Assembly: GCA_946558465.1 (NCBI GenBank)
Contig: CAMNTM010000003.1
Location: 62,001 to 126,000, forward strand
DNA from: an uncultured Lachnospiraceae bacterium
Lineage (GTDB): Bacteria; Bacillota; Clostridia; Lachnospirales; Lachnospiraceae
Direction: 5' to 3'
Length of the DNA: 64,000 nucleotides
Part shown: piece by piece, positions 7,998 to 17,622 of the stretch
Position numbering within the stretch: position 1 is the first letter of the stretch
How the letters are laid out: each line of letters starts with the position of its first letter
Notes under the pieces: model-generated
Told to the model about the DNA's origin: nothing
The model's input: only the letters and a program-made list of their open reading frames with translations
Database searches by the model: none
Position numbers and translations under genes: made by a program

Positions 7998-9833
7998 TCA
8001 TACCGGTATACTGTCCCTCACACAAAGCGCCCCATACCCTGTCTGCGGATTAGGATACACATCGAATCCCGGCAATGGCCTTGCCCCGCGCCTAAGATAC
8101 GCTTTGACTTTCTCTCCGTACAGATAAGCGTCATTATTCCGAACAATCCCCCATTCCATTAAAAGTGCTGCTCCCCCTGTAACAAACGGTGTGGCAAAGG
8201 ATGTTCCACTGAATTGTGCATACCCTCCCCCCGTCGCAGTAGTTACCACATCTACTCCCGGCGCCACGATATCCGGTTTAGGTGCAGATCCATTTCCTCC
8301 CCGAAGCGGGCCCCGTCCGGAAAAATCTGCATAAGAAAAAGTCAATGCATTATATGCACCTACGGATATCACACGGCCGGCTGTAGAAGGAATCGTAAGT
8401 GTCGTACTGTCTGTCGGATATAAAAATCCTGTTCCCTGATTTAGGACTCCCTCACTTGGGAGCCACAGTTCATAATTCCCGGATACAATCTTTCTTGGTG
8501 TAAGCACGATCCTCCATACACCTCCGTTTATGTAGCTTTCTCTGGCAAGAAAATCTATGTAAATCTCCTGTGAGGTACTGTATGGACTAGGCTCCCCATA
8601 ATACAGTAAAAGCTCTGTCTGCCCTACGGTAAACCGCTGCGGTCCCAGAATCTCCTGGACCGGCCCGACACGTATACCGGAGGGCGAGATGAGAGAAATA
8701 TCTACAATATCTACATACTCCTTCCAAATCTGAACATTAAGAGACGGTTGATTTTCCTGCACTGCAAGCTCCACGATCACTTCCTCATCATCTGAAAATT
8801 TTCCTGAGGTATGCCCTGCACTTGAAGCCTCATTTCCGGTTCCAATACAGATACAGCTCTTCCATATATTCGAAATATCATCTATAAATCTCTCCAAAAG
8901 CGACGCTCCGTCATGAGAACCATAGGTATTCCCAAAGCTTATATTCACTGCTATCGGCATCTGATACTCAAGAGCTTTACGAATCACATAATCAAGTCCG
9001 GCCATGAGCTCTGTTGTCCTCGGAAAGCCCTCTTCCATCGGACTTCCAAGTTTTACAATAAGGAGTTCACTTTTCGGCGCTGCTCCTGCGTATGGACTAT
9101 ATACAGCTGCTGAGAGCCCTGCCGCTGACATCCCTTCCTCTTTCGGCACTCTTTCCTCTCCGAGCACTCCCTCCTGCCTTCTCAGACCTCCCCGTCCATT
9201 TCCTGCTGCAATTCCTGCAACGGCCGTTCCATGTCCGGATAAATCTCTGGAAGCTACAAGCCTCATACGCTCCTGCATGCTTTGTGCTTTAAGAGCCTCA
9301 TTGATCTGCTCCTGCGTGTATTCTACTCCCAATTCGTAGCCTGCCGGGGGATTTTCTCCTTCCCTCGCTTTCAGAGACTGATCCCAGAGCGCACGGATTC
9401 TTGTTGTTCCGTCAGGATTTTGAAAATCTGCCAGCGTATAATCAATTCCTGAATCAATTACCGCCGTCAATACCCCCTGTCCAAATAAAGAAAAACGGGC
9501 CCCCTGCACCGCATCGATGCAGGACACCCTTCTTCCGTCTGCCGCCTGAAAGAACAGTCTCTTAGGCTTCTCAATATATTCAATCTGAAAAAGTCCGGCA
9601 AGCTCATTAATGCGGGATTCCTTTATCGTAATAATTGCATACTCATTCATAAGCTCCGTAACTCGTTCCGCAATCTGACGCACCTCGTCAAGATTTCCTG
9701 AGTATTTCACAATCAAATCCCACACCTTATCCACCGGATGATATCCTACATCCAGCTCCAGGGACTTTTCTCTCTCCTCCTGCGTAGCATCTAACGCTAG
9801 ATTTAAAAGATTTTCAATCTTCTGACCTGCCAT
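7998..9833 (-). CDS. S8 subtilisin-family peptidase, Csp-like
   Basis: Serine protease with an intact triad: Asp127 in AVIDSGIDY, His201 in SGHGTAVAGIAAG and Ser545 in FSGTSFATPFVTGG. The first 95 residues form a prodomain-like region including NEYAIITIKESRINELAGLF. There is no signal peptide. The length of 611 aa, cytoplasmic-type N-terminus and inserted jelly-roll-like domain match the Csp peptidases of Clostridia, some of which activate the spore-cortex lysin SleC during germination. Many Lachnospiraceae carry several copies of unknown role, so a germination function is inference only. No sleC or other germination gene is nearby. Confidence 0.85.
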   Translation of the reverse strand: MAGQKIENLLNLALDATQEEREKSLELDVGYHPVDKVWDLIVKYSGNLDEVRQIAERVTELMNEYAIITIKESRINELAGLFQIEYIEKPKRLFFQAADGRRVSCIDAVQGARFSLFGQGVLTAVIDSGIDYTLADFQNPDGTTRIRALWDQSLKAREGENPPAGYELGVEYTQEQINEALKAQSMQERMRLVASRDLSGHGTAVAGIAAGNGRGGLRRQEGVLGEERVPKEEGMSAAGLSAAVYSPYAGAAPKSELLIVKLGSPMEEGFPRTTELMAGLDYVIRKALEYQMPIAVNISFGNTYGSHDGASLLERFIDDISNIWKSCICIGTGNEASSAGHTSGKFSDDEEVIVELAVQENQPSLNVQIWKEYVDIVDISLISPSGIRVGPVQEILGPQRFTVGQTELLLYYGEPSPYSTSQEIYIDFLARESYINGGVWRIVLTPRKIVSGNYELWLPSEGVLNQGTGFLYPTDSTTLTIPSTAGRVISVGAYNALTFSYADFSGRGPLRGGNGSAPKPDIVAPGVDVVTTATGGGYAQFSGTSFATPFVTGGAALLMEWGIVRNNDAYLYGEKVKAYLRRGARPLPGFDVYPNPQTGYGALCVRDSIPV

Positions 9834-9940
9834 ATTATATTCTCTATACTTTCCTGATTTTTTTCAAACTTAACAACTACGCGCAGTTTCTGAGACTTTT
9901 TCACCGTTCATACGACAGCTCCCTACATCTGCCCAAACTG

Positions 9941-10549
9941 CTACAAGAAATTAACACAAAGATACGGTGCCAGAGATACCGGAATAAAATACCCCTTTTT
10001 ATGCTGACATACCGGACAAAGCTCTGGAACTCTTTTTCCTTGATAGATATGTCCGCAGTTTAAGCACATCCACTCACCTTCTGTCTCGCTTTCATAATAT
10101 TGATTTTTTTCAAAAAGCTTTGCAAGCTGTCCAAAACGTTTTCCGTGTATCTCCTCTATCTTGGCAGTCTGATAAAAGACAGATGCTGCCTCCAGAAATC
10201 CTTCCTCTTTTGCAATGTCTCCAAAGGCCGGATATACATTATCAAACTCCTCCATCTCATTATGCTGCGCGGCCTTTAAAAGCTCTGTCACACTATCGGA
10301 ATAATCGACCGGATAGCCTCCGTCGATGTGTATTGTAGATCCTGCAAAACTTTTAAGCAATCCATAGAATCTGGCTGCATGTGCACGTTCCTGATCCGCC
10401 GTAAAGAGAAAAACCTGATTTATCGCAAACATTCCCTGTCCGCGCGCTTTCTCTGCTGCAATTGTGTACCGGTTTCTTGCCTGGCTTTCACCCGCAAATG
10501 CACGCATGAGATTTTCTCTTGTTCTGCTTTCCTTAAAATCAATAGCCAT
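9941..10549 (-). CDS. rbr: Rubrerythrin
   Basis: Non-haem diiron peroxidase that reduces hydrogen peroxide in anaerobes. The N-terminal ferritin-like helix bundle carries the iron ligand motifs (FAGESQARNRY, DQERAHAARFY, EIHGKRF). The C-terminal rubredoxin-like centre is CLNCGHIYQG...CPVCQHKKGYF, two CxxC pairs. The ATG at 10549 is chosen because GAGGAG lies 8 nt upstream; the longer reading frame starts at a GTG touching that site. The 202-residue product is normal length. It is encoded alone, with no reductase gene adjacent. Confidence 0.95.
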   Translation of the reverse strand: MAIDFKESRTRENLMRAFAGESQARNRYTIAAEKARGQGMFAINQVFLFTADQERAHAARFYGLLKSFAGSTIHIDGGYPVDYSDSVTELLKAAQHNEMEEFDNVYPAFGDIAKEEGFLEAASVFYQTAKIEEIHGKRFGQLAKLFEKNQYYESETEGEWMCLNCGHIYQGKRVPELCPVCQHKKGYFIPVSLAPYLCVNFL

Positions 10550-10623
10550 ATTACACACTCCTCTTCATTTTTACTAGTAGTATGTACTATGGCTATACAT
10601 TTATTCCTCTTATATCTGATATT

Positions 10624-11640
10624 TTAATTAAATCCAATAATTCTGCGCGCAACAGAATAAGCAAGAGAAGATATTTTCCTTCCGGATTTACCTGGTATGT
10701 TCATCGTCTGCCCCAAAATTCCATAACGAATTTTAATATATACCCGCAGATCCTTCTTCTTTAAATATTGCCAAAGCTCCTTTTTTTTCCTCAGATTCTC
10801 TTCCTTTTTGGAGCGAATCAGAAGAATAGAGGATACTGTCATCATAATTGCAAGATAATTAATCATATACCCTCGAAGCTTCTTACCGGAAATACTTCCC
10901 ATCTGGTACATGTCAATCATTGTCTTTGTAACGAAAATCTGCTGGTCAACTCTCGAAATCATCGTTCTCTCATTGACAGATTGATCCTCTCTCCCGATAT
11001 AATAGCGATAAAAATCCACATCAAGATAATAAATCCTGCGTACATGCGGAAGCGGATAATATACATATATATTATCCACATAAAATGTATGCTTCGGCAG
11101 CTTAAGCTGTATCAGCTTCAGCATATCCGTCCGATAGATAACAGAATGCATCAAAATATATTGATCCAATCGAAAATGTCCGATATCTTCCCATCGAAAA
11201 ACTTCATCCTGCGGAAGTACATTGCGGTAATGAACACATCGCTTATGTGATACCCCTTCCTTTTCATACACATAATTGGAAATGAGCATATCAATCTCCT
11301 GACCATCCTCTTCCAGATTCCTGATAAGCCCAAGTATCTTACCCAGGGCTTCCTCATTTACCCAATCATCGCTGTCAACGACTTTAAAATATTTCCCTGC
11401 CGCATAATGAAGCCCTGTATTTACTGCATCTCCATGCCCTCCATTTTCCTTATCCACTACTTTTATAATATCCGGATACTTTTTCCTGTACTCATGCGCA
11501 ATTTCCGATGTCCGATCCTTTGAGCCGTCATTTACAATAATAATCTCTATATCCTCCCCGCCCGGCAGAATACTTTCAATGGCATGTGTCATGTATTCTT
11601 CAGAATTGTAACAGGGAATCGCAAATGAAATATACTTCAT
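10624..11640 (-). CDS. Family 2 glycosyltransferase
   Basis: Transfers a sugar from a nucleotide donor, usually to a cell-surface glycan or lipid. The GT-A fold begins at residue 1 (MKYISFAIPCYN), followed by the nucleotide-binding VNDGSKDRTSEIA and the metal-binding DxD segment VVDSDDW. The second half (about 200-338) is helical and basic and has no confident family. The start at 11640 has AAAGGAAG upstream; the longer frame to 11739 has no such site. It is a single gene with no polysaccharide cluster around it, so acceptor and sugar are unknown. Confidence 0.88.
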   Translation of the reverse strand: MKYISFAIPCYNSEEYMTHAIESILPGGEDIEIIIVNDGSKDRTSEIAHEYRKKYPDIIKVVDKENGGHGDAVNTGLHYAAGKYFKVVDSDDWVNEEALGKILGLIRNLEEDGQEIDMLISNYVYEKEGVSHKRCVHYRNVLPQDEVFRWEDIGHFRLDQYILMHSVIYRTDMLKLIQLKLPKHTFYVDNIYVYYPLPHVRRIYYLDVDFYRYYIGREDQSVNERTMISRVDQQIFVTKTMIDMYQMGSISGKKLRGYMINYLAIMMTVSSILLIRSKKEENLRKKKELWQYLKKKDLRVYIKIRYGILGQTMNIPGKSGRKISSLAYSVARRIIGFN

Positions 11641-11787
11641 CACACCACTTCCTTTCTTACTGCTCCATATAAGCTGTATATAATAAATCGCTTTTTCACG
11701 CATACAGTAAAGTATAAAACATTTCTCATTATTTTCCAACTAATTTATAAAAATATTCGCCATAATTCACGATTCTATGTCATTAAG

Positions 11788-11816
11788 TTGTAAAATAATA
11801 TATAATCCGGTATAGT
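11788..11816 (+). promoter_or_regulatory. Promoter of the first PPi-phosphofructokinase
   Basis: TTGTAA at 11788-11793, 17-bp spacer, TATAGT at 11811-11816. The leader before the start codon is about 35 nt. Confidence 0.55.
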
Positions 11817-11856
11817 AATAGAAGACGCCCAACCGGGCATGATTGGAGGAATTCAT

Positions 11857-13080
11857 ATGAAGAAAAGCATCATTGTCGGACAATCCGGAGGTCCTACAGC
11901 AGTTATCAACGGAAGCCTGTACGGAATTGTCTCAGAGGGACTAAGACATCCAGAGCAGATTGACCATGTATATGGTATGATTAACGGTATCGAAGGATTT
12001 CTTTCCGGACATTTCATGGACATCGGCGCACTAAGCGCTACAAATGAGCTGGAGCTTATAAGAACAACTCCCGGTTCTTATCTGGGCTCCTGCCGCTACA
12101 AACTTCCCGAAGACCTGAATGATCCTATATATACCCGTCTGTTCCAGAAGCTTAAGGAACTCAATATCGGATACTTCTTTTATATAGGGGGAAACGATTC
12201 TATGGATACAGTAAGCAAGCTTTCCCGCTTCGCTGGTAAAACCAGCTGTGATATCCGATTTATTGGTGTTCCCAAAACGATTGACAATGACCTCGTAAAT
12301 ACAGACCATACCCCCGGATTTGGAAGCGCAGCAAAATATGTGGCGACTGTAGTACGCGAGATTGTCACAGATGCAAACGTTTATGACAACAAGCAGTCTG
12401 TAACGATTGTAGAGATTATGGGACGCCATGCCGGATGGCTTGCAGCTGCAAGTATTCTTGCAAGACGGTTTGAAGGGGACAATCCGGTTCTTGTTTACCT
12501 TCCTGAAACTGCCTTTAATCAGGAAGCATTTATTGAAAAGGTAAAAGAGTGCCTTAAAACTACGCCGAATCTGGTCATCTGCATCTCAGAGGGTATTAAT
12601 GACGGAAAAGGTACTTTTATCTGTGAGTACTCCAGCAGCGTTTCTACAGATAATTTTGGACATAAGATGCTTACCGGCTCCGGAAAATATCTAGAAAATC
12701 TCGTAAAAGAAAAGATCGGCGTAAAGGTCCGTTCTATTGAATTAAATGTATGTCAACGCTGTTCCTGTGCACACCTCTCAAGAGTTGACCTGGATGAATC
12801 TGTGAATGCCGGCGTCTATGCCGTACTGGCATCGCTTTCCGGCGAAACCGGCAAAATGGTTACATTTGTAAGAAATAAAAGCGTTCCTTACGAACTGTCT
12901 TACAACACAGCGGATGTAAATATCATCTGCAATAAGGAAAAAACCGTTCCTCAGGAATGGATTATTAAAGATGGCTCCGACATCAGCGATGCATTTATCA
13001 ACTATGTTCAGCCGCTGACACAAGGATATGTCGAGCTTCCAACCAAAAACGGAATCCCGCTTTTTGCTTACAGAAGATAG
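11857..13080 (+). CDS. Pyrophosphate-type 6-phosphofructokinase (copy 1)
   Basis: Phosphorylates fructose-6-phosphate in glycolysis. In the donor-binding loop the motif is GGNDSMDT, with Asp where ATP enzymes have Gly, and the catalytic loop reads PKTIDND, with Lys where ATP enzymes have Gly. Both changes mark PPi-dependent enzymes, whose reaction is reversible. The N-terminus KKSIIVGQSGGPTAVIN and EIMGRHAGWLAA are standard. The start at 11857 follows TTGGAGGA; the upstream in-frame ATG at 11839 lacks a site. The product is 407 aa. A second paralog of similar length lies at 25992-27239. Confidence 0.9.
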   Translation: MKKSIIVGQSGGPTAVINGSLYGIVSEGLRHPEQIDHVYGMINGIEGFLSGHFMDIGALSATNELELIRTTPGSYLGSCRYKLPEDLNDPIYTRLFQKLKELNIGYFFYIGGNDSMDTVSKLSRFAGKTSCDIRFIGVPKTIDNDLVNTDHTPGFGSAAKYVATVVREIVTDANVYDNKQSVTIVEIMGRHAGWLAAASILARRFEGDNPVLVYLPETAFNQEAFIEKVKECLKTTPNLVICISEGINDGKGTFICEYSSSVSTDNFGHKMLTGSGKYLENLVKEKIGVKVRSIELNVCQRCSCAHLSRVDLDESVNAGVYAVLASLSGETGKMVTFVRNKSVPYELSYNTADVNIICNKEKTVPQEWIIKDGSDISDAFINYVQPLTQGYVELPTKNGIPLFAYRR

Positions 13081-13246
13081 CCTTTTTTGTTTACTGAGGA
13101 ATTACAGCCTGTTCATAATTTGTTCATTTATCCTTTAAAATTCTTTCACTTGTTTAACATGGTTTCTTCACAGCTGTTACGTATACTATTATTAAACAAA
13201 TGAAAACGACGATAATACTATTTTGAATAAACTTTTTCATAATACA

Positions 13247-13277
13247 TGCCGGGCACTGCGAAAGCGGTGACCCGGCA
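13247..13277. terminator. Strong GAAA-capped hairpin between convergent genes
   Basis: TGCCGGG CACTGC GAAA GCGGTG A CCCGGCA folds into a 13-bp stem with one bulge and a GAAA tetraloop. It sits between the plus-strand phosphofructokinase and the minus-strand MBL-fold gene. The downstream T tract is weak on both strands, so termination is probable rather than certain. The rest of 13081-13302 shows nothing else. Confidence 0.55.
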
Positions 13278-13302
13278 TCCTCCCTTTCCAGGGATCTTTT
13301 CT

Positions 13303-14103
13303 CTATAATTCAAATACTTCCATATCATCCGGAACATACAAATTTCCGGAATAATAAGAGTTTCCCTCCTGCATATACAGCTGCTTCCGGCGCTCGATAT
13401 TCTTATCTTCCGTATGATACAAAATCAGGTTTGGAACTCTCAGCTCCTGTGCTGTCTCACAGGCCTCCTTCACCGTACTGTGATGCTTCTCATAAGGATT
13501 GAATTTTTCCGCCTCCGAATATAAACAGAATGCCTCATGCATCAGCCAGTCGCTTTCGCAGACATATTCATAATTTTCTGCATTATATGGCTCGTCTCCC
13601 ACACATGTAAGCTTTTTTCCTTCCGGAAAGCAGATCGTAAACCCATACTGCTTCGCTTTCGTAGAATGGATATCAAAAAATGTCACATCACAGCCGATAA
13701 TTTCTCTCAACTCACCTGCCTTCACCGGAATCATCCTAATCTCTTTTCCGATGTGCTTTACTACCTTTTTCTGTATAGTCAGTTTTGTTATGGTATCGAT
13801 AACCGGTATCAAACCTTCATGACAGTAAATATTCAAGGTCCCTTCATAGGTTCCCTTATTTATCCCCTGTCCTACTATCCGTATCAGCCAGATTAACCCC
13901 AGCAGATGATCAATATGCTCATGTGTTATAAATATATCATGGAGATTCTCTAATTTTATTTTAGCATCCTTAAGTCTTTTCAGTATTTGGTTGCCTCCTC
14001 CGGTATCAACTAAAAAATGTTTCTCCCCTTCTGAAAACACAAAGCAGGTATTATAGCATTCTGTCACCGTAGCATTGCCTGTTCCCAGCATCGTAAGCTT
14101 CAT
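13303..14103 (-). CDS. MBL-fold metallohydrolase (RNase Z-like)
   Basis: Metallo-beta-lactamase fold with the zinc-binding motif THEHIDHLLG near residue 61, a preceding VDTGGG strand, a later CVGDEPY strand and a terminal LILYHTEDK that supplies the last His. The arrangement is like the ribonuclease Z / phosphodiesterase branch, but the exosite arm of true RNase Z is not evident at 266 aa. Substrate is unknown. AAAGGAGA lies 8 nt before the ATG. It is encoded alone. Confidence 0.75.
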   Translation of the reverse strand: MKLTMLGTGNATVTECYNTCFVFSEGEKHFLVDTGGGNQILKRLKDAKIKLENLHDIFITHEHIDHLLGLIWLIRIVGQGINKGTYEGTLNIYCHEGLIPVIDTITKLTIQKKVVKHIGKEIRMIPVKAGELREIIGCDVTFFDIHSTKAKQYGFTICFPEGKKLTCVGDEPYNAENYEYVCESDWLMHEAFCLYSEAEKFNPYEKHHSTVKEACETAQELRVPNLILYHTEDKNIERRKQLYMQEGNSYYSGNLYVPDDMEVFEL

Positions 14104-14227
14104 GACTGCAGTCTCCTTTACACCTTAATATATTCCATTTTAGCATAGACAATCATCATTTTACCAGCTTCTTTCTCAGGCTTTTTGTTTACTCTTAAAC
14201 AGGAACGAAAAGATATGTAATTTTTCA

Positions 14228-15754
14228 CTATACAGACCCATGCAGCTTTAATTTCACTATATTTAAGGAATGCTTCTTTAAGATAATTTTATTGGACTCC
14301 GACACGATATCTGACTCTGACACTTTAATATTTTCCGGACTGTCTGTAGTATTGCTTTCATATAAGCTTTTGTGCCACACTGTAAAGCATACCGTATTTT
14401 TCCAGTCAGGGTTTCCTCCCAGTATCTGAACATCCAACACACAATCCTCCTCCGGATGCTTATTGATCAAAGACAGTGATATATGTTTTCGCTCTCTGTC
14501 ACAAGCAGCAATACAGTCGATATACGGAGTTTTCACTCTCCTTTTTTTCTGACTTCCGGACAGATTGAATCTAGGTTCCGGCTTTCGTCCGGTATAATCA
14601 ATCATCTCGTCCAGCTCATAACTGCCGCACTCTGTATGAGAATCTAGATAGTATTCCTCTATCTTTGAGGTCAGCAGCTCAAATACACTGTACTGTGCAC
14701 GCTTTACAATTCCCTCCTTATGTACGGATACTGCACCGCTGATATTTACAAAGGGAGAATAATTTGCCATACCTACAATGTCACTTCTCCTGATAAATGT
14801 ATGCAGAACTGCTCCCGTCAGTACCGCATCCTTCAAACTATAACTTTTGTCTTCATTTACTCCATTGAATTCCCAACCATTTACATTCCACTCATCCCAC
14901 GCGATTTTAATATCTGTAAGAGCGTCATTGGCTCCTGCAATAATTCCTGCATGCATCGTCTGAGTAAGCTTGTCAACATATTCCGGAATATACATGCATT
15001 CCCAGTAATTGTCTGCATCAAAAATTCCCCAGTCTGTAGAATAGTGATGGGCAGATATATATTTCACTAATGATTTAAGATAACGGATCACGGTACAATT
15101 CCATTCACTATCCAGCTCATATCCGCAGGCTATAAGCTCAATTGACGGATCCACCCACTTCATTGCCTTTCCAAATTCTACCGCCTTTCTGCCATATTCT
15201 TCGGCAGTGAGATATCCCATCTGCCAGCCTCCAAACATCTCATTTCCCAAGCCCCAGTACTTTACATGAAAGGGTTCCTCATAGCCCAGTCTCCGCCTCA
15301 AATCCGCATAGAATGTATCCCCGCTGCTGTTGCAGAATTCCACCCAATGCATCGCCTCTTCCACCGTACCCGTTCCCATATTTGTACATATATAGGGTTC
15401 AGCACCAATTTTCCGGCAGAGCTTTATAAATTCAATCGTCCCAAACTCATTGCTCTCCTCCGCAAGCCAGGAATAATCAAATACTCTCCTTCTCTCTCCG
15501 ACAGGGCGTATTCCCTCCTCCCAATGATAATTCGACACAAAATTTCCTCCCGGATAACGAAGCAGCGGTATCTTTACAGCTCTAAGAGCCTGTAATACAT
15601 CCTTTCGAAATCCGTCTTCATCCGCCAGCGGATGTTCCGGATCATATACACCGCCGTATATATTACCAAAAGCATGCTCCATAAAATGCCCAAACAAATT
15701 TTTATTAATTTTGTTTCTTACCTTATCCGCATATACTGTTAATTCAGCCTCCAT
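14228..15754 (-). CDS. abfA: GH51 alpha-L-arabinofuranosidase
   Basis: Removes terminal arabinofuranosyl residues from arabino-oligosaccharides or arabinoxylan fragments by a retaining mechanism. The acid/base Glu172 is in KYWGLGNEMFG and the nucleophile Glu288 in IAWDEWNVN; RYPGGNFVSNYHW near residue 66 is also a family hallmark. The length of 508 aa is normal for GH51 and there is no signal peptide, so it acts in the cytoplasm on imported oligosaccharides. It is the last gene of the minus-strand transporter operon, 103 bp after the second permease with no obvious terminator between. Confidence 0.94.
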   Translation of the reverse strand: MEAELTVYADKVRNKINKNLFGHFMEHAFGNIYGGVYDPEHPLADEDGFRKDVLQALRAVKIPLLRYPGGNFVSNYHWEEGIRPVGERRRVFDYSWLAEESNEFGTIEFIKLCRKIGAEPYICTNMGTGTVEEAMHWVEFCNSSGDTFYADLRRRLGYEEPFHVKYWGLGNEMFGGWQMGYLTAEEYGRKAVEFGKAMKWVDPSIELIACGYELDSEWNCTVIRYLKSLVKYISAHHYSTDWGIFDADNYWECMYIPEYVDKLTQTMHAGIIAGANDALTDIKIAWDEWNVNGWEFNGVNEDKSYSLKDAVLTGAVLHTFIRRSDIVGMANYSPFVNISGAVSVHKEGIVKRAQYSVFELLTSKIEEYYLDSHTECGSYELDEMIDYTGRKPEPRFNLSGSQKKRRVKTPYIDCIAACDRERKHISLSLINKHPEEDCVLDVQILGGNPDWKNTVCFTVWHKSLYESNTTDSPENIKVSESDIVSESNKIILKKHSLNIVKLKLHGSV

Positions 15755-15857
15755 ATCACAGCTCCTTCCTTATTTCTATATTCTTTCATAGTCTTCCTTC
15801 ATCATTTTACATGCCTTCGAATCCCCATATATCTTCTTACATATCTCTCTGCGTTAC

Positions 15858-16682
15858 TCAGCTCTTTACAGAACCCGCCACCATTCCGTCAATAATATAT
15901 CTTTGTAAAAACAAATATAAAATCAACACAGGAAGTGTGGCCGTAACTACATTTGCAAATACAAGCTGCCAGTCTGAATTATGATTTCCGAAGAAATTAT
16001 ACACAGTCAAGGGCAATGTCTGCAGATTTACATTATTAAGAAAATACACACTGACTCCGAAATCATTCCAAACAGACATGAAGCTGATGATAATCACCGT
16101 CACTGTCACAGGTTTTGTAAGCGGAAAGATAATTTTTAAAAACATAGTCAACGGCCCCGCCCCATCCAGACACGCAGATTCATCAATCTCAACTGGGATG
16201 CTTTTAAAATATCCGGTATATAAAAATGTACACAAAGATAGATTCGTCGCCGCCATAACACATATATAAGCAGCTCTTTTACTGATATCCAGCGCATTAC
16301 ATATAAAATATGTCGGGATAATCTGCACTGGCAGTACAAGCCCTATCATGATAAAAATATTAAGCACCCTTGCTAATTTGTCTCCTCTTCTCTCCAGGAT
16401 AAAGGCCATAGTCGAAGAACAGATAACAATAATCAGCACCGAAAGAATCGTCATCACACAGCTGTTCACAAAGCTCTGTAATATGTTTCCCTCTTCCGCC
16501 ATCCGCACATAATTCTCAGCTCCCTGCCAGACTGTAGGAAGCTTAAGATTCATCATTGCCGCCTCCTTTTTGTCCTTTAAAGAATTAATCACAGCAAAAT
16601 ACAGAGGAATCAAAATTGACAGAGATAAAATCCAAAGGGATACTGCCAGGATTTTTCTTCTTATTTTTTCCTTCCTTCTCAT
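15858..16682 (-). CDS. Carbohydrate ABC transporter permease (MalG/AraQ type)
   Basis: Inner-membrane subunit of a CUT1-type sugar importer. Six predicted helices (first at about residues 11-31) and a cytoplasmic coupling loop of the EAA type (ESACLDGAGPLTMFLKI). The length of 274 aa is typical. It overlaps the upstream permease by 4 nt (16679-16682), indicating translational coupling. The ATPase subunit is not in this cluster; CUT1 systems of this type often share a distant MsmK-like ATPase. Substrate is inferred from the neighbouring arabinofuranosidase. Confidence 0.92.
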   Translation of the reverse strand: MRRKEKIRRKILAVSLWILSLSILIPLYFAVINSLKDKKEAAMMNLKLPTVWQGAENYVRMAEEGNILQSFVNSCVMTILSVLIIVICSSTMAFILERRGDKLARVLNIFIMIGLVLPVQIIPTYFICNALDISKRAAYICVMAATNLSLCTFLYTGYFKSIPVEIDESACLDGAGPLTMFLKIIFPLTKPVTVTVIIISFMSVWNDFGVSVYFLNNVNLQTLPLTVYNFFGNHNSDWQLVFANVVTATLPVLILYLFLQRYIIDGMVAGSVKS

Positions 16683-17578
16683 TGGATCACCTCCCGCTTT
16701 TCAATAAAGGCATATGTCGGTATAGCAAAAACGGCAATAATCACCGACAAAAGAATTGCCACCGCACAGCCCTCTCCAAATCTTCCTGAGCCAAAGGACT
16801 TATACATTAATGTGCTGAATACTTCCGTTGCCGTCCCTGGTCCTCCTTGAGTCGTAGCCTGGACTAAATCAAACACCTTAAGGCCCCCAACCAGATTAAT
16901 AATAAGTGCATTATTAAAGGAGGGCAGAATCAGAGGAAACGTTATGTACTTAAACTTCTGCCAGCCGTCTGCCCCGTCAATCTTGGCCGCTTCATAATAA
17001 TCTGATGACACCGCCTGCATCCCGGATAAAAATATAACCATCGTAAAGCCCGACCACTTCCAAATCTCAATAAACGAAACCGAATAAATCGCAAGAGACG
17101 GGTCTCCCAGCCAGTTTTTTGCCAGAAATTCCAGATTGACACTGTTTAACACAGTGTCAATCAACCCCTTCCCAGGATGCATCAACGATTTAAATATCAA
17201 ACCTACTGCTATAGAATTCACAACAGCCGGTGAGAAAAATACAGTCCTCAGCAAATTACTTGATTTTAATTTCTGATTCAGCATCACCGCCAGCATCAGT
17301 CCGAAGGCAACCTTAAAAAATGTCGTAACAGCTGAAAAAATAAAGGAATTTATAATTGCCCTGCGCATCGTCGGAAGCACAAATGCATTTTTATAATTCT
17401 CGATTCCTATAAAAACTGCCTTCGAAAAATCATACCCATTCATATTAAACAGAGACAATATCAGTCCCATAACACTTGGGATGATAAAAAATAACACAAA
17501 AAATGTAATTCCCGGTACAGCAAGCCAATATGGGTACCTCCGTTTTTTTAGTCTTTTATATCCTTTATCCACATACAT
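16679..17578 (-). CDS. Carbohydrate ABC transporter permease (MalF/UgpA type)
   Basis: Partner membrane subunit of the importer, with helices from about residue 17 onward and the EAA loop EAAKIDGADGWQKFKYITF. The start at 17578 is chosen for the AAGGGGG site 7 nt upstream (299 aa). An alternative ATG at 17623 overlaps the stop of the binding-protein gene as TAATG and would add 15 residues by translational coupling. The gene order binding protein, this permease, second permease, glycosidase is the classical oligosaccharide-uptake layout. Confidence 0.9.
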   Translation of the reverse strand: MYVDKGYKRLKKRRYPYWLAVPGITFFVLFFIIPSVMGLILSLFNMNGYDFSKAVFIGIENYKNAFVLPTMRRAIINSFIFSAVTTFFKVAFGLMLAVMLNQKLKSSNLLRTVFFSPAVVNSIAVGLIFKSLMHPGKGLIDTVLNSVNLEFLAKNWLGDPSLAIYSVSFIEIWKWSGFTMVIFLSGMQAVSSDYYEAAKIDGADGWQKFKYITFPLILPSFNNALIINLVGGLKVFDLVQATTQGGPGTATEVFSTLMYKSFGSGRFGEGCAVAILLSVIIAVFAIPTYAFIEKREVIQ

Positions 17579-17622
17579 TTTTCTTCCCCCTTCAGTGCTG
17601 TACTGTTCTTGCATTTTTTCCA

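Noticed and set aside
13150..13199. TTGTTTAA/TTAAACAA inverted repeat as an operator
   Set aside because: Short AT-rich arms 34 bp apart between convergent genes; likely chance.
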